Counted from the stretch's first letter, positions 1-6,448 are shown. The stretch: 7,508 bases of DNA from Campylobacterales bacterium (GCA_027067015.1 JAMOMS010000229.1:1-7508), one strand, 5' to 3'. Notes: generated by a model not told the origin, from the sequence alone. Program-made: numbers and translations.

Positions 1-938
1 CCCAAAACCAGCTCACCGATCAGGTTCATCAGATCATCCAGCCGCTTGACATCGACCCGAATCGTCTGCTCCACACTGGTTTTACGCTCTTTGACAGCGG
101 GTCTGGGCGTGTTTCTGGCCGGCTGGGTCGCCGGTTTCGTCGCCGGTTTGGTCTCAGCGGGTTGGACAGCGGCCTTTTGTTCCGCCGGCTTGGTCGCGAC
201 AGCCTGTTCTTGCGCCTTTTTCTTGGCCTCGCGGCGTTTGCGATCCTCCTCCTGGCGCTCTTTCAAAAGCCGTTCAATCTCCGCCTCAATCTCCTCCTCG
301 CTCATCTCGGAGAGATCTTTCTCACCGCTCTCTTCCACCGTCTCACCCGCCTCCTGGGCCTTCTTCTTGGCCTCACGGCGCTTGCGGTCCTCCTCCTGTC
401 GCTGTTTGAGCAGGCGCTCGATCTCCGCCTCAATCTCCTCCTCGCTCATCTCGGAGAGATCTTTCTCCTCCTCTTCGGGTTCAGCTTCAGGTTCAGGCTG
501 TGCGGAAGGCGCCGGCTCCTGGGCCGGTACCTCGGCTTCGGCGGGAGTGCCGCCGTTTAAGATCGCTTCCAGCCTGCTGACGGTAGGTGCCACGTCAACC
601 GCCCCCTGGTCACTGCCGGTTTCGCGGATATGCTCCAGCAGGGCTTTCATCTTATCGGTAGACTCCAGCACCACGTCCATGATCTCAGGCGTGATGGTCA
701 ACTCACCCTTGCGGGCCTTGTTGAGCACATCCTCCATATGGTGGGTCAGGTGGGTCAGAACGTCAAAATTCAAAAAAGAGCTGGACCCTTTGATGGTATG
801 GGCCACCCGAAAGATCCGGTTCAGCAGATCCAGATCGTCAGGCGATGACTCCAACTCGATCAGGTCGTTATCAAGTTGCTCAAGCATCTCGAAGGCTTCA
901 ACCAGAAAATCCTCTAATATTTCATCAAATTCATCCAT
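1..938 (-). CDS. cheA: Chemotaxis histidine kinase CheA (N-terminal part, cut by window edge)
   Basis: CheA is the cytoplasmic kinase of the chemoreceptor array; it autophosphorylates on its HPt histidine and passes phosphate to response regulators. The visible 312 residues begin at ATG 938 with an HPt (P1) domain: acidic helices, then HTIKGSSSF with the phospho-accepting His at residue 47. P1 ends near residue 130. A Pro/Ala/Glu stretch follows, then two copies of a 39-residue charged helical module (158-196 and 206-244), then a Lys/Pro/Ala linker. From about residue 290 'QTIRVDVKRLDDLMNLIGEL' marks the start of the P3 dimerisation domain. The kinase, CheW-like and any receiver domains lie outside the window. 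No globular P2 domain is evident between P1 and P3. The start is supported by the Shine-Dalgarno AAGGAAGAG, which overlaps the cheV stop codon; the genes are 9 nt apart, so cheV and cheA are surely co-transcribed. Confidence 0.96.
   Translation of the reverse strand, partial: MDEFDEILEDFLVEAFEMLEQLDNDLIELESSPDDLDLLNRIFRVAHTIKGSSSFLNFDVLTHLTHHMEDVLNKARKGELTITPEIMDVVLESTDKMKALLEHIRETGSDQGAVDVAPTVSRLEAILNGGTPAEAEVPAQEPAPSAQPEPEAEPEEEEKDLSEMSEEEIEAEIERLLKQRQEEDRKRREAKKKAQEAGETVEESGEKDLSEMSEEEIEAEIERLLKERQEEDRKRREAKKKAQEQAVATKPAEQKAAVQPAETKPATKPATQPARNTPRPAVKERKTSVEQTIRVDVKRLDDLMNLIGELVL
207..323 (-). repeat. CheA linker module, copy 2 (residues 206-244)
   Basis: Second copy of the 39-residue charged helical module, separated from copy 1 by nine residues (AGETVEESG, positions 324-350). 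The reading frame is kept because both unit (117 nt) and period (144 nt) are multiples of three. It is followed by a low-complexity Lys/Pro/Ala linker leading into the P3 domain. The only amino-acid change from copy 1 is Gln to Glu. It is an intragenic tandem duplication and not a mobile or CRISPR-type repeat. Confidence 0.95.
351..467 (-). repeat. CheA linker module, copy 1 (residues 158-196)
   Basis: This 117-nt unit encodes 39 residues, beginning EKDLSEMSEEEIEAEIERLL and ending in RQEEDRKRREAKKKAQE. The composition (Glu, Lys and Arg nearly throughout, no Gly or Pro) predicts a long charged helix, either a single alpha-helix or a coiled coil. It is paired with a second copy at 207-323 with a 144-nt period. 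The two encoded peptides differ at one residue (Gln here, Glu in copy 2). The first 47 nt in coding direction are identical between copies, while 14 of the last 24 codons differ, 13 of them synonymously. Confidence 0.95.
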
Positions 939-947
939 GGCTCTTCC

Positions 948-1898
948 TTATCCTTCCGCCTTGTGATGGGCCCGGACGACCTTGGAGATCTCCGAGTAGA
1001 AAACGTTGGCGTCAAACTTGACCATATAGCCTTCGCCGCCGGCCTCCTTGCCCCGCTCCTCGCTGAAGTGGTCGCTAATGGAGGAGTTAAAGACAATGGG
1101 GATGGAAGCAAACCGGGGATCATCCTTGGCCTTGGCGGCAAAGTGAAAACCGTCCATCCGGGGCATCTCCACATCCGAGACAATCACCTTCAGCTCCTGG
1201 CTCAGGCGATCACCCATCTGCTCATACAACTCGTTGAGCTTCTCCAGCGCCTCCTGGCCGTCTTTGGCCTCCACCACGTGAAAACCCATCTTCTGCAGGG
1301 CGTCCTTGACGATTTTTCGGGCCGTCAGGCTGTCATCCAGCACCATGGCCATGCCGCTAAACTTGTCAATCTGAATCTCGGCGTCCACATCGGGCTGATA
1401 AAATCCCAGATCCTCCACCACGCTCTCAAGATCCAAAATCAGCAAAACCTCGTCATCCTCAATCCGCGTCACACCGGTAATCTTGCTCTTATCCAACACC
1501 CCCTGCCCCGAGGTGAAAGAGGCGGGCTCGATGTCGGCCCAACTGATTCGCCGAATCCGCTTGGCCTCATGCACCACAAAGCCGATGAGAATATTGTTAA
1601 ACTCCGCGATAATGACACGGGGGTGAATCTCTTTGGTCGTCGGCGTCTTGATCCCCATCCACTTGGCCAGGTTGACCACCGGGATCACCACCCCGCGCAG
1701 GTCGAAGATCCCCTCGATAAAGTCGGGCACCCCCGGCAGTTCGGTCAGTTTGGGATATTTGATGATCTCGCGCACTTTGGAGACGTTGATGCCGTAAATC
1801 CCCTCGTAGACTTTGCCGTTCTCTTCCTTGAAGATCCGAAAATCCACCAGCTCCAGTTCGTTGGTTCCTACCTGTAACACATCATTTTTCGACGACAT
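948..1898 (-). CDS. cheV: CheV, CheW-receiver chemotaxis coupling protein
   Basis: CheV couples chemoreceptors to CheA and tunes signalling through phosphorylation of its own receiver domain. The 316-residue product has an N-terminal CheW-like domain (about 15-170, with GIYGINVSKVREI and IEGIFDLRGVVIPVVNLAKW) and a C-terminal receiver (about 183-312). The receiver shows the acidic pocket D188/D189, the phospho-acceptor Asp242 in SDVEMPRMDG, Ser272/273 after the fourth strand and Lys294, so it should be phosphorylatable. ATG 1898 is preferred over the upstream in-frame start at 1946: MSSKNDVLQVGTNELELVDF is the usual CheV opening, AAAAGGG lies 5 nt upstream, and the longer form would add 16 basic residues overlapping the previous gene. 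The chosen start overlaps the phosphoesterase gene by 17 nt. The stop is 9 nt before cheA. Length is normal for CheV. Confidence 0.95.
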   Translation of the reverse strand: MSSKNDVLQVGTNELELVDFRIFKEENGKVYEGIYGINVSKVREIIKYPKLTELPGVPDFIEGIFDLRGVVIPVVNLAKWMGIKTPTTKEIHPRVIIAEFNNILIGFVVHEAKRIRRISWADIEPASFTSGQGVLDKSKITGVTRIEDDEVLLILDLESVVEDLGFYQPDVDAEIQIDKFSGMAMVLDDSLTARKIVKDALQKMGFHVVEAKDGQEALEKLNELYEQMGDRLSQELKVIVSDVEMPRMDGFHFAAKAKDDPRFASIPIVFNSSISDHFSEERGKEAGGEGYMVKFDANVFYSEISKVVRAHHKAEG

Positions 1899-2640
1899 AT
1901 GAACCCTTTTCGCTGATCTTGACCCGATTGAACGCCCCCGCGTCATCTATGCGCACAAACCGGCCCTTACACATAAACGCGGGAAGATTGATATAGCCTA
2001 TCTTACCATACCTGTACGCCCTATCCTGGTGGTAGTGTCCTTCCAGCCACCCCTCCAGGGGGTACATTTTCATTAATATATCCATTTTTTTCTTTTGCTT
2101 TTCATAAAAACCGGAAATTTCCCTACACGGGGCCTTTTTGGCATTATATTTTCGCAACCGCGCCATCACCCGACCGCCTGTGAGACGATCCAGGGTATTG
2201 AGCCCCCGCACCACGCCCCGACTGCGTATCAGGGCCGTATAGAGCTCATACCCCTTTCCCTCCAGCAGATCGCCGTGGTGCAAGCCCCACCGTTTTCCGG
2301 CCCATTCGGCTATCAGCGGCTGGGCCGTTCGGGGCACCACCCGCATCACGTCGCCAAAAAGTGGGGCCAGACCGAAATCGTGGTTGCCCTCCAGATAGAT
2401 CACTTCCCGTTCCCGGGCAATCTCTATAAGTAGATCGACCATTTTGCGATTCGGTTCAATCGAAACAGGAGCGTCACCGAAAAGCAGGTCAAAAATATCG
2501 CCAAAAAGTATGATCTGATCGGGCAGTAGCCTTTTATTGCGGGCAAGCAGGAGGGTGTGATAAAGCTGGGGACGCGCGGGAGCGTAATGGGCGTCGGCTA
2601 TGAGCCACGCCCCCTCCCGAAGCCGAAGGTCAGGGGACAT
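1882..2640 (-). CDS. Calcineurin-like metallophosphoesterase, candidate UDP-2,3-diacylglucosamine hydrolase (LpxH-like)
   Basis: A 252-residue soluble phosphoesterase with the full dinuclear-metal motif set: IADAHY (D16, H18), GDIFD (D48, D51), GNHDF (N86, H87, D88), HHGD (H121/H122, D124) and GHYH (H202, H204). There is no signal peptide or membrane segment. An operon shared with lpxB, and the length and fold class, suggest LpxH, which cleaves UDP-2,3-diacylglucosamine to lipid X and UMP, the step just before LpxB. Against this, classical LpxH has GNRD in motif III whereas this protein has GNHD, as generic phosphoesterases and LpxH2-type paralogues do. The substrate is therefore an inference. 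ATG 2640 lies 11 nt inside the end of argC and has no clear Shine-Dalgarno, so it probably depends on coupling; the upstream start at 2670 would add ten residues unlike the family. The 2040-2160 part is noticeably AT-rich compared with its surroundings. Confidence 0.85.
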   Translation of the reverse strand: MSPDLRLREGAWLIADAHYAPARPQLYHTLLLARNKRLLPDQIILFGDIFDLLFGDAPVSIEPNRKMVDLLIEIAREREVIYLEGNHDFGLAPLFGDVMRVVPRTAQPLIAEWAGKRWGLHHGDLLEGKGYELYTALIRSRGVVRGLNTLDRLTGGRVMARLRKYNAKKAPCREISGFYEKQKKKMDILMKMYPLEGWLEGHYHQDRAYRYGKIGYINLPAFMCKGRFVRIDDAGAFNRVKISEKGSYVVEK

Positions 2641-3649
2641 AGGCCAGCACGGGCAGGCCCGTGCGCTCATCCAACCCGCACAGGAGATTGGCGTTGGCCA
2701 CCGCCTGGGAGCTCGCGCCTCTTAGCAGGTTGTCGATGGCCGAGGAGATGAGCAGGGTATCCCCCTCTTTGAGGGCGAATAGATCGCAAAAGTGGGTACC
2801 CGAGACGCTCTTGATATCCACGGGGCGGGCGCGCACCCGCACAAAGGGCTCCTTCTCATAGCGCCTTCGCAATACCTCCAGGGGATCGAAATCGCCCTCG
2901 GTCTGCACATAAATGTCGCACAGCATCCCCCGTGTAACCGGCAGAAGATGGGGCACAAAACGCACCGCCACCTCCCGCCCCGTCACATGGCGCACCTTTT
3001 CGGCAATCTCCGGGGCGTGGCGATGCTTGAAGGGGTTGTAGGCGAAGTGGTTCTCGTTGATCGTGACAAAATGGGTGGTTTCAGAGAGCTTCTTGCCCGC
3101 GCCGCTGACACCGCTTTTGGCGTCCACGAAAACCGGCGCGCCGGCTTTAAGATAGGGTACAAAGGGCAACAGGCCCAGCAGGGTGGCGGTAGGATAACAC
3201 CCGGGGTTGGCCACCAACTCGGCACCTTTTAACGCCTCACGGTAAAACTCCGGCAGGCCGTAGACCGCCTCATCCAATCGGCCGGGGTCTTCGTGGGGGC
3301 AATAGTGGGCCTCGTAGGTCTTTCGCTCCAGCCGATAATCCGCCGACAGATCCACCACCTTCACCCCGCGCGCCCGCAGGGCCCCAGCAAAGCCCATGGC
3401 GGTCTTGTGGGGCAGGGCCAAAAAGGCCAGTTCCGCCTTTTGGGCCACCGCCTCGGCATCGGCTTTCTCAACGGGCAGAACCGCCACCCCCTCCAGCGCC
3501 CCGTGCAATGCCGCCGTATCACCGCCCCCTTCGCTGGTGGCCACGTAGACAATCTCAAAAACCGGGTGGGCCGACAAAAGCTTCAACAGCTCCAGCCCCG
3601 TATACCCGCTGGCCCCGATGACAGCGACGGGAATAGCGCTATTTCTCAA
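2630..3649 (-). CDS. argC: N-acetyl-gamma-glutamyl-phosphate reductase
   Basis: ArgC catalyses the NADPH-dependent reduction of N-acetyl-glutamyl-5-phosphate to the semialdehyde in arginine biosynthesis. The 339-residue product opens with the Rossmann motif AVIGASGYTGLELL (residues 9-22). It has the catalytic cysteine in NPGCYPTATLLGLLP (C151), KSGVSGAGKKLSE (179-191), the catalytic-histidine segment KHRHAPEI (H209/H211), PHLLPVTRG (233-241) and the C-terminal GASSQAVANANLL. All are standard for the family, as is the length. The start is taken as TTG 3649: AGGAG at 3657-3661 sits 7 nt upstream, and the resulting protein reaches the Rossmann strand after a few residues. The alternative ATGs at 3664 and 3685 lie further inside greA with poorer spacing. 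It overlaps greA by 11 nt and the phosphoesterase gene by 11 nt. No other arginine gene is visible. Confidence 0.95.
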   Translation of the reverse strand: MRNSAIPVAVIGASGYTGLELLKLLSAHPVFEIVYVATSEGGGDTAALHGALEGVAVLPVEKADAEAVAQKAELAFLALPHKTAMGFAGALRARGVKVVDLSADYRLERKTYEAHYCPHEDPGRLDEAVYGLPEFYREALKGAELVANPGCYPTATLLGLLPFVPYLKAGAPVFVDAKSGVSGAGKKLSETTHFVTINENHFAYNPFKHRHAPEIAEKVRHVTGREVAVRFVPHLLPVTRGMLCDIYVQTEGDFDPLEVLRRRYEKEPFVRVRARPVDIKSVSGTHFCDLFALKEGDTLLISSAIDNLLRGASSQAVANANLLCGLDERTGLPVLAYVP

Positions 3650-4130
3650 AGCAGATCTCCTCATAGCAGACCGTATCGATCTCATACTCCTTCTCGCCGC
3701 CGGGCAGGCGTACCGTCACCTCGTCGCCCGGCTCCTTGCCGATCAACTGCTTGGCCAAAGGCGAATGGTAGGAGATCAGCCCCCTCTCCGGGTCGGCCTC
3801 GCTGGCACCCACGATGGTGTAGGTCACCTCCTCGTCGCTGTCCAAATCCACCAGCGTCACCGTGGAGCCGAAGCTCACCCGCTTATGCGGCAGGGTGCTG
3901 GGGTCTACCACCTGCGCGCGGCTTAGAATATCTTCCAACTCCGCGATCCTGGCCTCCATATGGCCCTGCTTCTCCTTGGCCGCGTGGTACTCGGCGTTCT
4001 CTTTCAGATCGCCCAGCTCCCTTGCTTTTTGGATCTCTTCGGCCACCTGCGGACGGGCGGTCGATTTGAGATACTCCAGCTCATCGGCCAGTTTTTTGTA
4101 TCCGTATTCGGTCATCGGTTCTTTTTGCAT
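3639..4130 (-). CDS. greA: Transcription elongation factor GreA
   Basis: GreA rescues backtracked RNA polymerase by reaching through the secondary channel and stimulating cleavage of the extruded RNA 3' end. The 163-residue length is typical. The N-terminal coiled coil (about 8-75) carries the tip motif GDLKENAEYHAAKEKQ, with the essential acidic residues D41 and E44. The FKBP-like C-terminal domain (about 85-160) includes GLISYHSPLAKQLIGKEPGD. The opening MQKEPMTEYGYKKL matches GreA of Campylobacterota and fixes the start at ATG 4130, with AGAGG about 8 nt upstream. It lies 27 nt after lpxB, the widest gap in the leftward operon, and overlaps argC by 11 nt. A TATAAT at the very end of lpxB could supply a separate promoter for greA and the genes below it. 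Confidence 0.97.
   Translation of the reverse strand: MQKEPMTEYGYKKLADELEYLKSTARPQVAEEIQKARELGDLKENAEYHAAKEKQGHMEARIAELEDILSRAQVVDPSTLPHKRVSFGSTVTLVDLDSDEEVTYTIVGASEADPERGLISYHSPLAKQLIGKEPGDEVTVRLPGGEKEYEIDTVCYEEICFEK
3650..3661 (-). promoter_or_regulatory. Ribosome binding site that sets the argC TTG start
   Basis: AGGAG at 3657-3661 on the minus strand, followed by a 7-nt spacer and TTG at 3647-3649. It lies within the last codons of greA, just before the greA stop TAG at 3639-3641. This arrangement fits re-initiation or coupled translation, and it is the main reason to choose the TTG over the upstream ATG codons. Confidence 0.75.
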
Positions 4131-4157
4131 AGACTGCCTCTTTTGAGAAATTTTTGG

Positions 4158-5189
4158 TTAATTATACCCGTTTCGCACCAGCTGTGCGACCCTCTCGGCG
4201 CTTCCATGCCCCAAAATCTCCCAAAGCCGCCGGCTCTTTTGCCCAAAAGCCTCCCGATCCAGCGTCTCATAAAGGTCCAAAAGCCTCTCGCAATTGACCT
4301 CTTCCTGGAAAAGCTCCTCGTGCATGGGCCCCTCGCCCTCAAAATCCAGAATAATGTTGGCCAGCCCCTTGTAGGGAATCTTGACCAGCCGTTTGGCCAG
4401 GGCGTACTCCCAGGAGCGGGCGATATAAACCATCACGAAAGGGGTGCCGATCAGCGCCGTCTCCAGCGTCGCCGTCCCGCTACAGACAAACGCGAACTCC
4501 GCCTTGGCCACGGCTTCCTGCGTGTCGCGCACCACCTCAAACGCGCCAATATCACCGTACCACTCCGCAATGCGCGCATCATCCATAAAAGCGGGAATCG
4601 CCAACACCTTTTTGCCCGGTAGTCGCCTGGCCGTCTCCCGAAAGACGGGCATAAGGCGGGTAATCTCGCTACGCCGGCTCCCGGGCAAAAAAGCGGTCGT
4701 TCCCGCCTGCGGCAAGCGGCGGACGTGAAGCTCATCCAGCAGGGGGTTGCCCACATACTCGGCCGTGGGGTAAAAGCGCGTCTCAAACGGAAAAACGGCG
4801 GCCAGTATGTCGCACCGGCGGGCCACCTCTTTGGCCCGCCTCTTTTTCCACGCCCACACCTTGGGCAGAATGTAGTAGATGATCTCTTTATTAGGATAGC
4901 GGCGCTTGAGCTTTTTGGCCAGCGGCAGGTTAAACGCGGGGGCATCAATAAGCAGAACCTTCTCACACCCGTCAGCCTCCTCCACCATGCGCGCCATCGC
5001 CTCCCTGGCCACAAAATATTTGCCCGCCGCGTCCACGATGCCCATGACCGAAAAGGTCTCCATGCCGTAAAGCGGCTCCCCGAAGGCCCTGTCGAAAATA
5101 CCCGTAATCTCAACCCCCTCCAGCTTTTTGAGCAGATAGTTTAGATGCAGGTTGGCAGAGGGTTCCAACGCGCTGACCAAAATTCTCAC
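4158..5189 (-). CDS. lpxB: Lipid A disaccharide synthase
   Basis: LpxB is a membrane-associated GT19 glycosyltransferase that joins lipid X to UDP-2,3-diacylglucosamine to give the tetra-acylated disaccharide of lipid A. The 343-residue product opens with RILVSALEPSANLHL, the campylobacterial form of the N-terminal nucleotide-binding loop. It continues with LLIDAPAFNLPLAKKLK, YYILPKVWAWKKRRA, FPFETRFY, EYVGNPLLDEL, LPGSRRSEI and the donor-site segment SGTATLETALIGTPFVM, followed by LAKRLVKIPYKGLANIILD. All are family hallmarks. The start is GTG 5189, where homologous sequence begins; its TGA-overlapping GTGA (5186-5189) fuses it to the stop of the upstream thioredoxin-NHL gene, and AAGGA lies 10 nt upstream. 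An open frame continues upstream to 5495 but encodes Arg-rich antisense-like sequence. The presence of lpxB shows a Gram-negative envelope with lipid A. Confidence 0.96.
   Translation of the reverse strand: MRILVSALEPSANLHLNYLLKKLEGVEITGIFDRAFGEPLYGMETFSVMGIVDAAGKYFVAREAMARMVEEADGCEKVLLIDAPAFNLPLAKKLKRRYPNKEIIYYILPKVWAWKKRRAKEVARRCDILAAVFPFETRFYPTAEYVGNPLLDELHVRRLPQAGTTAFLPGSRRSEITRLMPVFRETARRLPGKKVLAIPAFMDDARIAEWYGDIGAFEVVRDTQEAVAKAEFAFVCSGTATLETALIGTPFVMVYIARSWEYALAKRLVKIPYKGLANIILDFEGEGPMHEELFQEEVNCERLLDLYETLDREAFGQKSRRLWEILGHGSAERVAQLVRNGYN
4161..4166 (-). promoter_or_regulatory. Candidate -10 box for an internal promoter upstream of greA
   Basis: A perfect TATAAT, preceded by GGG, lies in the final codons of lpxB (Tyr-Asn just before the TAA stop). 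If used, transcription would begin near 4153-4155, leaving about 24 nt ahead of the greA ATG at 4130 and room for its AGAGG Shine-Dalgarno. No good -35 is seen at 17 nt (TCGCAC), but -35 elements are commonly weak or absent in this phylum. The same GGGTATAAT string occurs ahead of the first gene of the operon. Use as a promoter is inferred. Confidence 0.45.
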
Positions 5190-6418
5190 GGCAGTCTGAT
5201 CCTTTCTAATTGGAATGTGGCAAGATCCAGGCGGGCGATCTCCCTGTGCGCGGATAGAGCGATATAGAGCGAACACCCCCGTTTGGCCACGCCCACGGGA
5301 GAGGCCAGATCCTTGGCCACCGTCATCACCCGGCCGGTCAAGGGGTCGTAAGCCTTGATCTTGCCGTTGTAGGTATCGGCGATAAAGAGGCGGTGGTTGC
5401 CGCACCCCCCTACCCCGGCGCAAAGCCCCTGGGGATGCTGAAGCAAAACCTCCTCGCCCACGCCGTCTCTGTCGCCCCAGGTAAAAAGGTCCCACCCCAC
5501 CGGCGTGCTCACCCGCCCGTTCTCAATTTTTCGCAAAGCGCTCCCTTCGGCATCGACCGTCCAGAGCGCCCCGTCCAGCCACGCCACGTCTTCGGGCTGG
5601 GCAAAAAGGGCCTCACCCAGAGCAGATCCTTCCCTGAGCCCCTCAAACCCCAAACCGGCATAGACACGCGCGCCCGACGCTTCCACCCGCACAATCCGGT
5701 GCGCGCCCGACTCGGCCACAAAGAGCGCCCCGTTCGCGTGCGTCAATCCCGCCGGTGAGCGAAGATGGCGGGCCAGAAGGTGCCGTGATTGCGTGGCCAG
5801 ATCCACCGCCGTTACGCTACCTTCCGCACGGTCACTCACATAAAGCCGTCCGCCCGCCACCGCCAAACCGCCCGGCTCCGCGAACCCTTCCAACGCAAAA
5901 AGCCTTCGCCCGGCGCTATCAAGCACGACCACCCCGCCGCCGTACCCTACCGCCAACCCCTCTTCCCAGGCCGTCACGGCGCAAACCACGCCCTCACGCA
6001 AAGCGCTCTTTGGCGTTTCGCAATCCCTTTGAAAGAGCTTTTCGGGCGCATCCTCTCCCGCGGCACGCCCCAACTCGTACCCGTCGGGCGAGACGAGCAC
6101 CAGCGTGGGCCACGCTTTTAAAGCAAAGGCGTCGGCCAGTTTGCGCTCGGCGTCATGGATCAGAGGGGTGTCAATCCGGTAATTTTGGGCCAACCGCCGA
6201 ACATAAGCCTCCCGCGCCTCGGCGTCAAACTTGGCCGTATGCACCGTCACGACCTCCACATCATCGGGCAGGGCGAAAGCGCGCAGTTTACGGAGCAGTC
6301 GGGCGCAGTTGACACACCCGCCCGTCATAAAGTGCAAAAGGCGCTTTTTGGGGCTTTTACCCAGCGGCCTGCGGGTATAAAGATCGATACACTCATCAAT
6401 GTCGGGGGTTCTTACCAT
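5186..6418 (-). CDS. Thioredoxin-like domain fused to NHL-repeat beta-propeller (NHLRC2-like)
   Basis: A 410-residue protein with no signal peptide or membrane segment, so probably cytoplasmic. Residues about 25-130 form a thioredoxin fold: strand KRLLHFMTGG, a CVNC redox motif (C35, C38), and the cis-proline loop KAWPTLVLVSPDG (P104). Residues about 145-405 hold five or six NHL-type blades with repeated GLAV-GRLYVSD, GALFVAESGAHRI, GALWTVDAEGSALRKI, HRLFIADTYNGKIKAYD and SLYIALSAHREIARLD signatures. The architecture and the C-x-N-C motif recall human NHLRC2, whose bacterial relatives are largely uncharacterised. The CxxC suggests redox activity or a partner-binding scaffold; neither is shown. 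ATG 6418 is used; a GTG at 6436 would add six residues and has GGGGAGG directly against it, so the start is uncertain. It is the first gene of the leftward operon and overlaps lpxB by 4 nt. Confidence 0.85.
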   Translation of the reverse strand: MVRTPDIDECIDLYTRRPLGKSPKKRLLHFMTGGCVNCARLLRKLRAFALPDDVEVVTVHTAKFDAEAREAYVRRLAQNYRIDTPLIHDAERKLADAFALKAWPTLVLVSPDGYELGRAAGEDAPEKLFQRDCETPKSALREGVVCAVTAWEEGLAVGYGGGVVVLDSAGRRLFALEGFAEPGGLAVAGGRLYVSDRAEGSVTAVDLATQSRHLLARHLRSPAGLTHANGALFVAESGAHRIVRVEASGARVYAGLGFEGLREGSALGEALFAQPEDVAWLDGALWTVDAEGSALRKIENGRVSTPVGWDLFTWGDRDGVGEEVLLQHPQGLCAGVGGCGNHRLFIADTYNGKIKAYDPLTGRVMTVAKDLASPVGVAKRGCSLYIALSAHREIARLDLATFQLERIRLP

Positions 6419-6425
6419 AAGCGCT

Positions 6426-6431
6426 ATTATA
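6426..6431 (-). promoter_or_regulatory. Candidate -10 box of the leftward operon
   Basis: TATAAT on the minus strand, preceded by GGG, lies 8 nt ahead of ATG 6418. Initiation at the usual distance would fall at about 6419, which would make the thioredoxin-NHL message nearly leaderless if this box is the main promoter. If GTG 6436 were the true start this box would lie inside the gene. Either the mRNA is leaderless or a promoter further upstream is used. Confidence 0.4.
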
Positions 6432-6448
6432 CCCACCCTCCCCTTCGC

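Noticed and set aside
207..467. CRISPR-like or mobile repeat
   Set aside because: There are only two copies, in frame, inside cheA, and selection clearly acts on the peptide.
46..966. Plus-strand open frame of 306 codons
   Set aside because: It is antisense to cheA, very rich in Ser/Leu/Arg, and contains the antisense image of the CheA repeats; no family is recognisable.
963..1877. Plus-strand open frame of 304 codons
   Set aside because: It is fully antisense to cheV, which has clear CheW and receiver domains; the His/Leu-rich translation is typical of a GC-rich shadow frame.
3293..4069. Plus-strand open frame of 258 codons
   Set aside because: It spans antisense to both argC and greA and reads as Pro/Arg/Ser-rich low-complexity sequence.
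4131..4157. Possible terminator between lpxB and greA
   Set aside because: There is a T-rich run on one strand but no GC-rich stem, and the gap is short.
5190..5495. In-frame upstream extension of lpxB
   Set aside because: It overlaps the thioredoxin-NHL gene, is Arg/Gly-rich, and precedes the normal LpxB N-terminus; GTG 5189 with the GTGA overlap is a better start.
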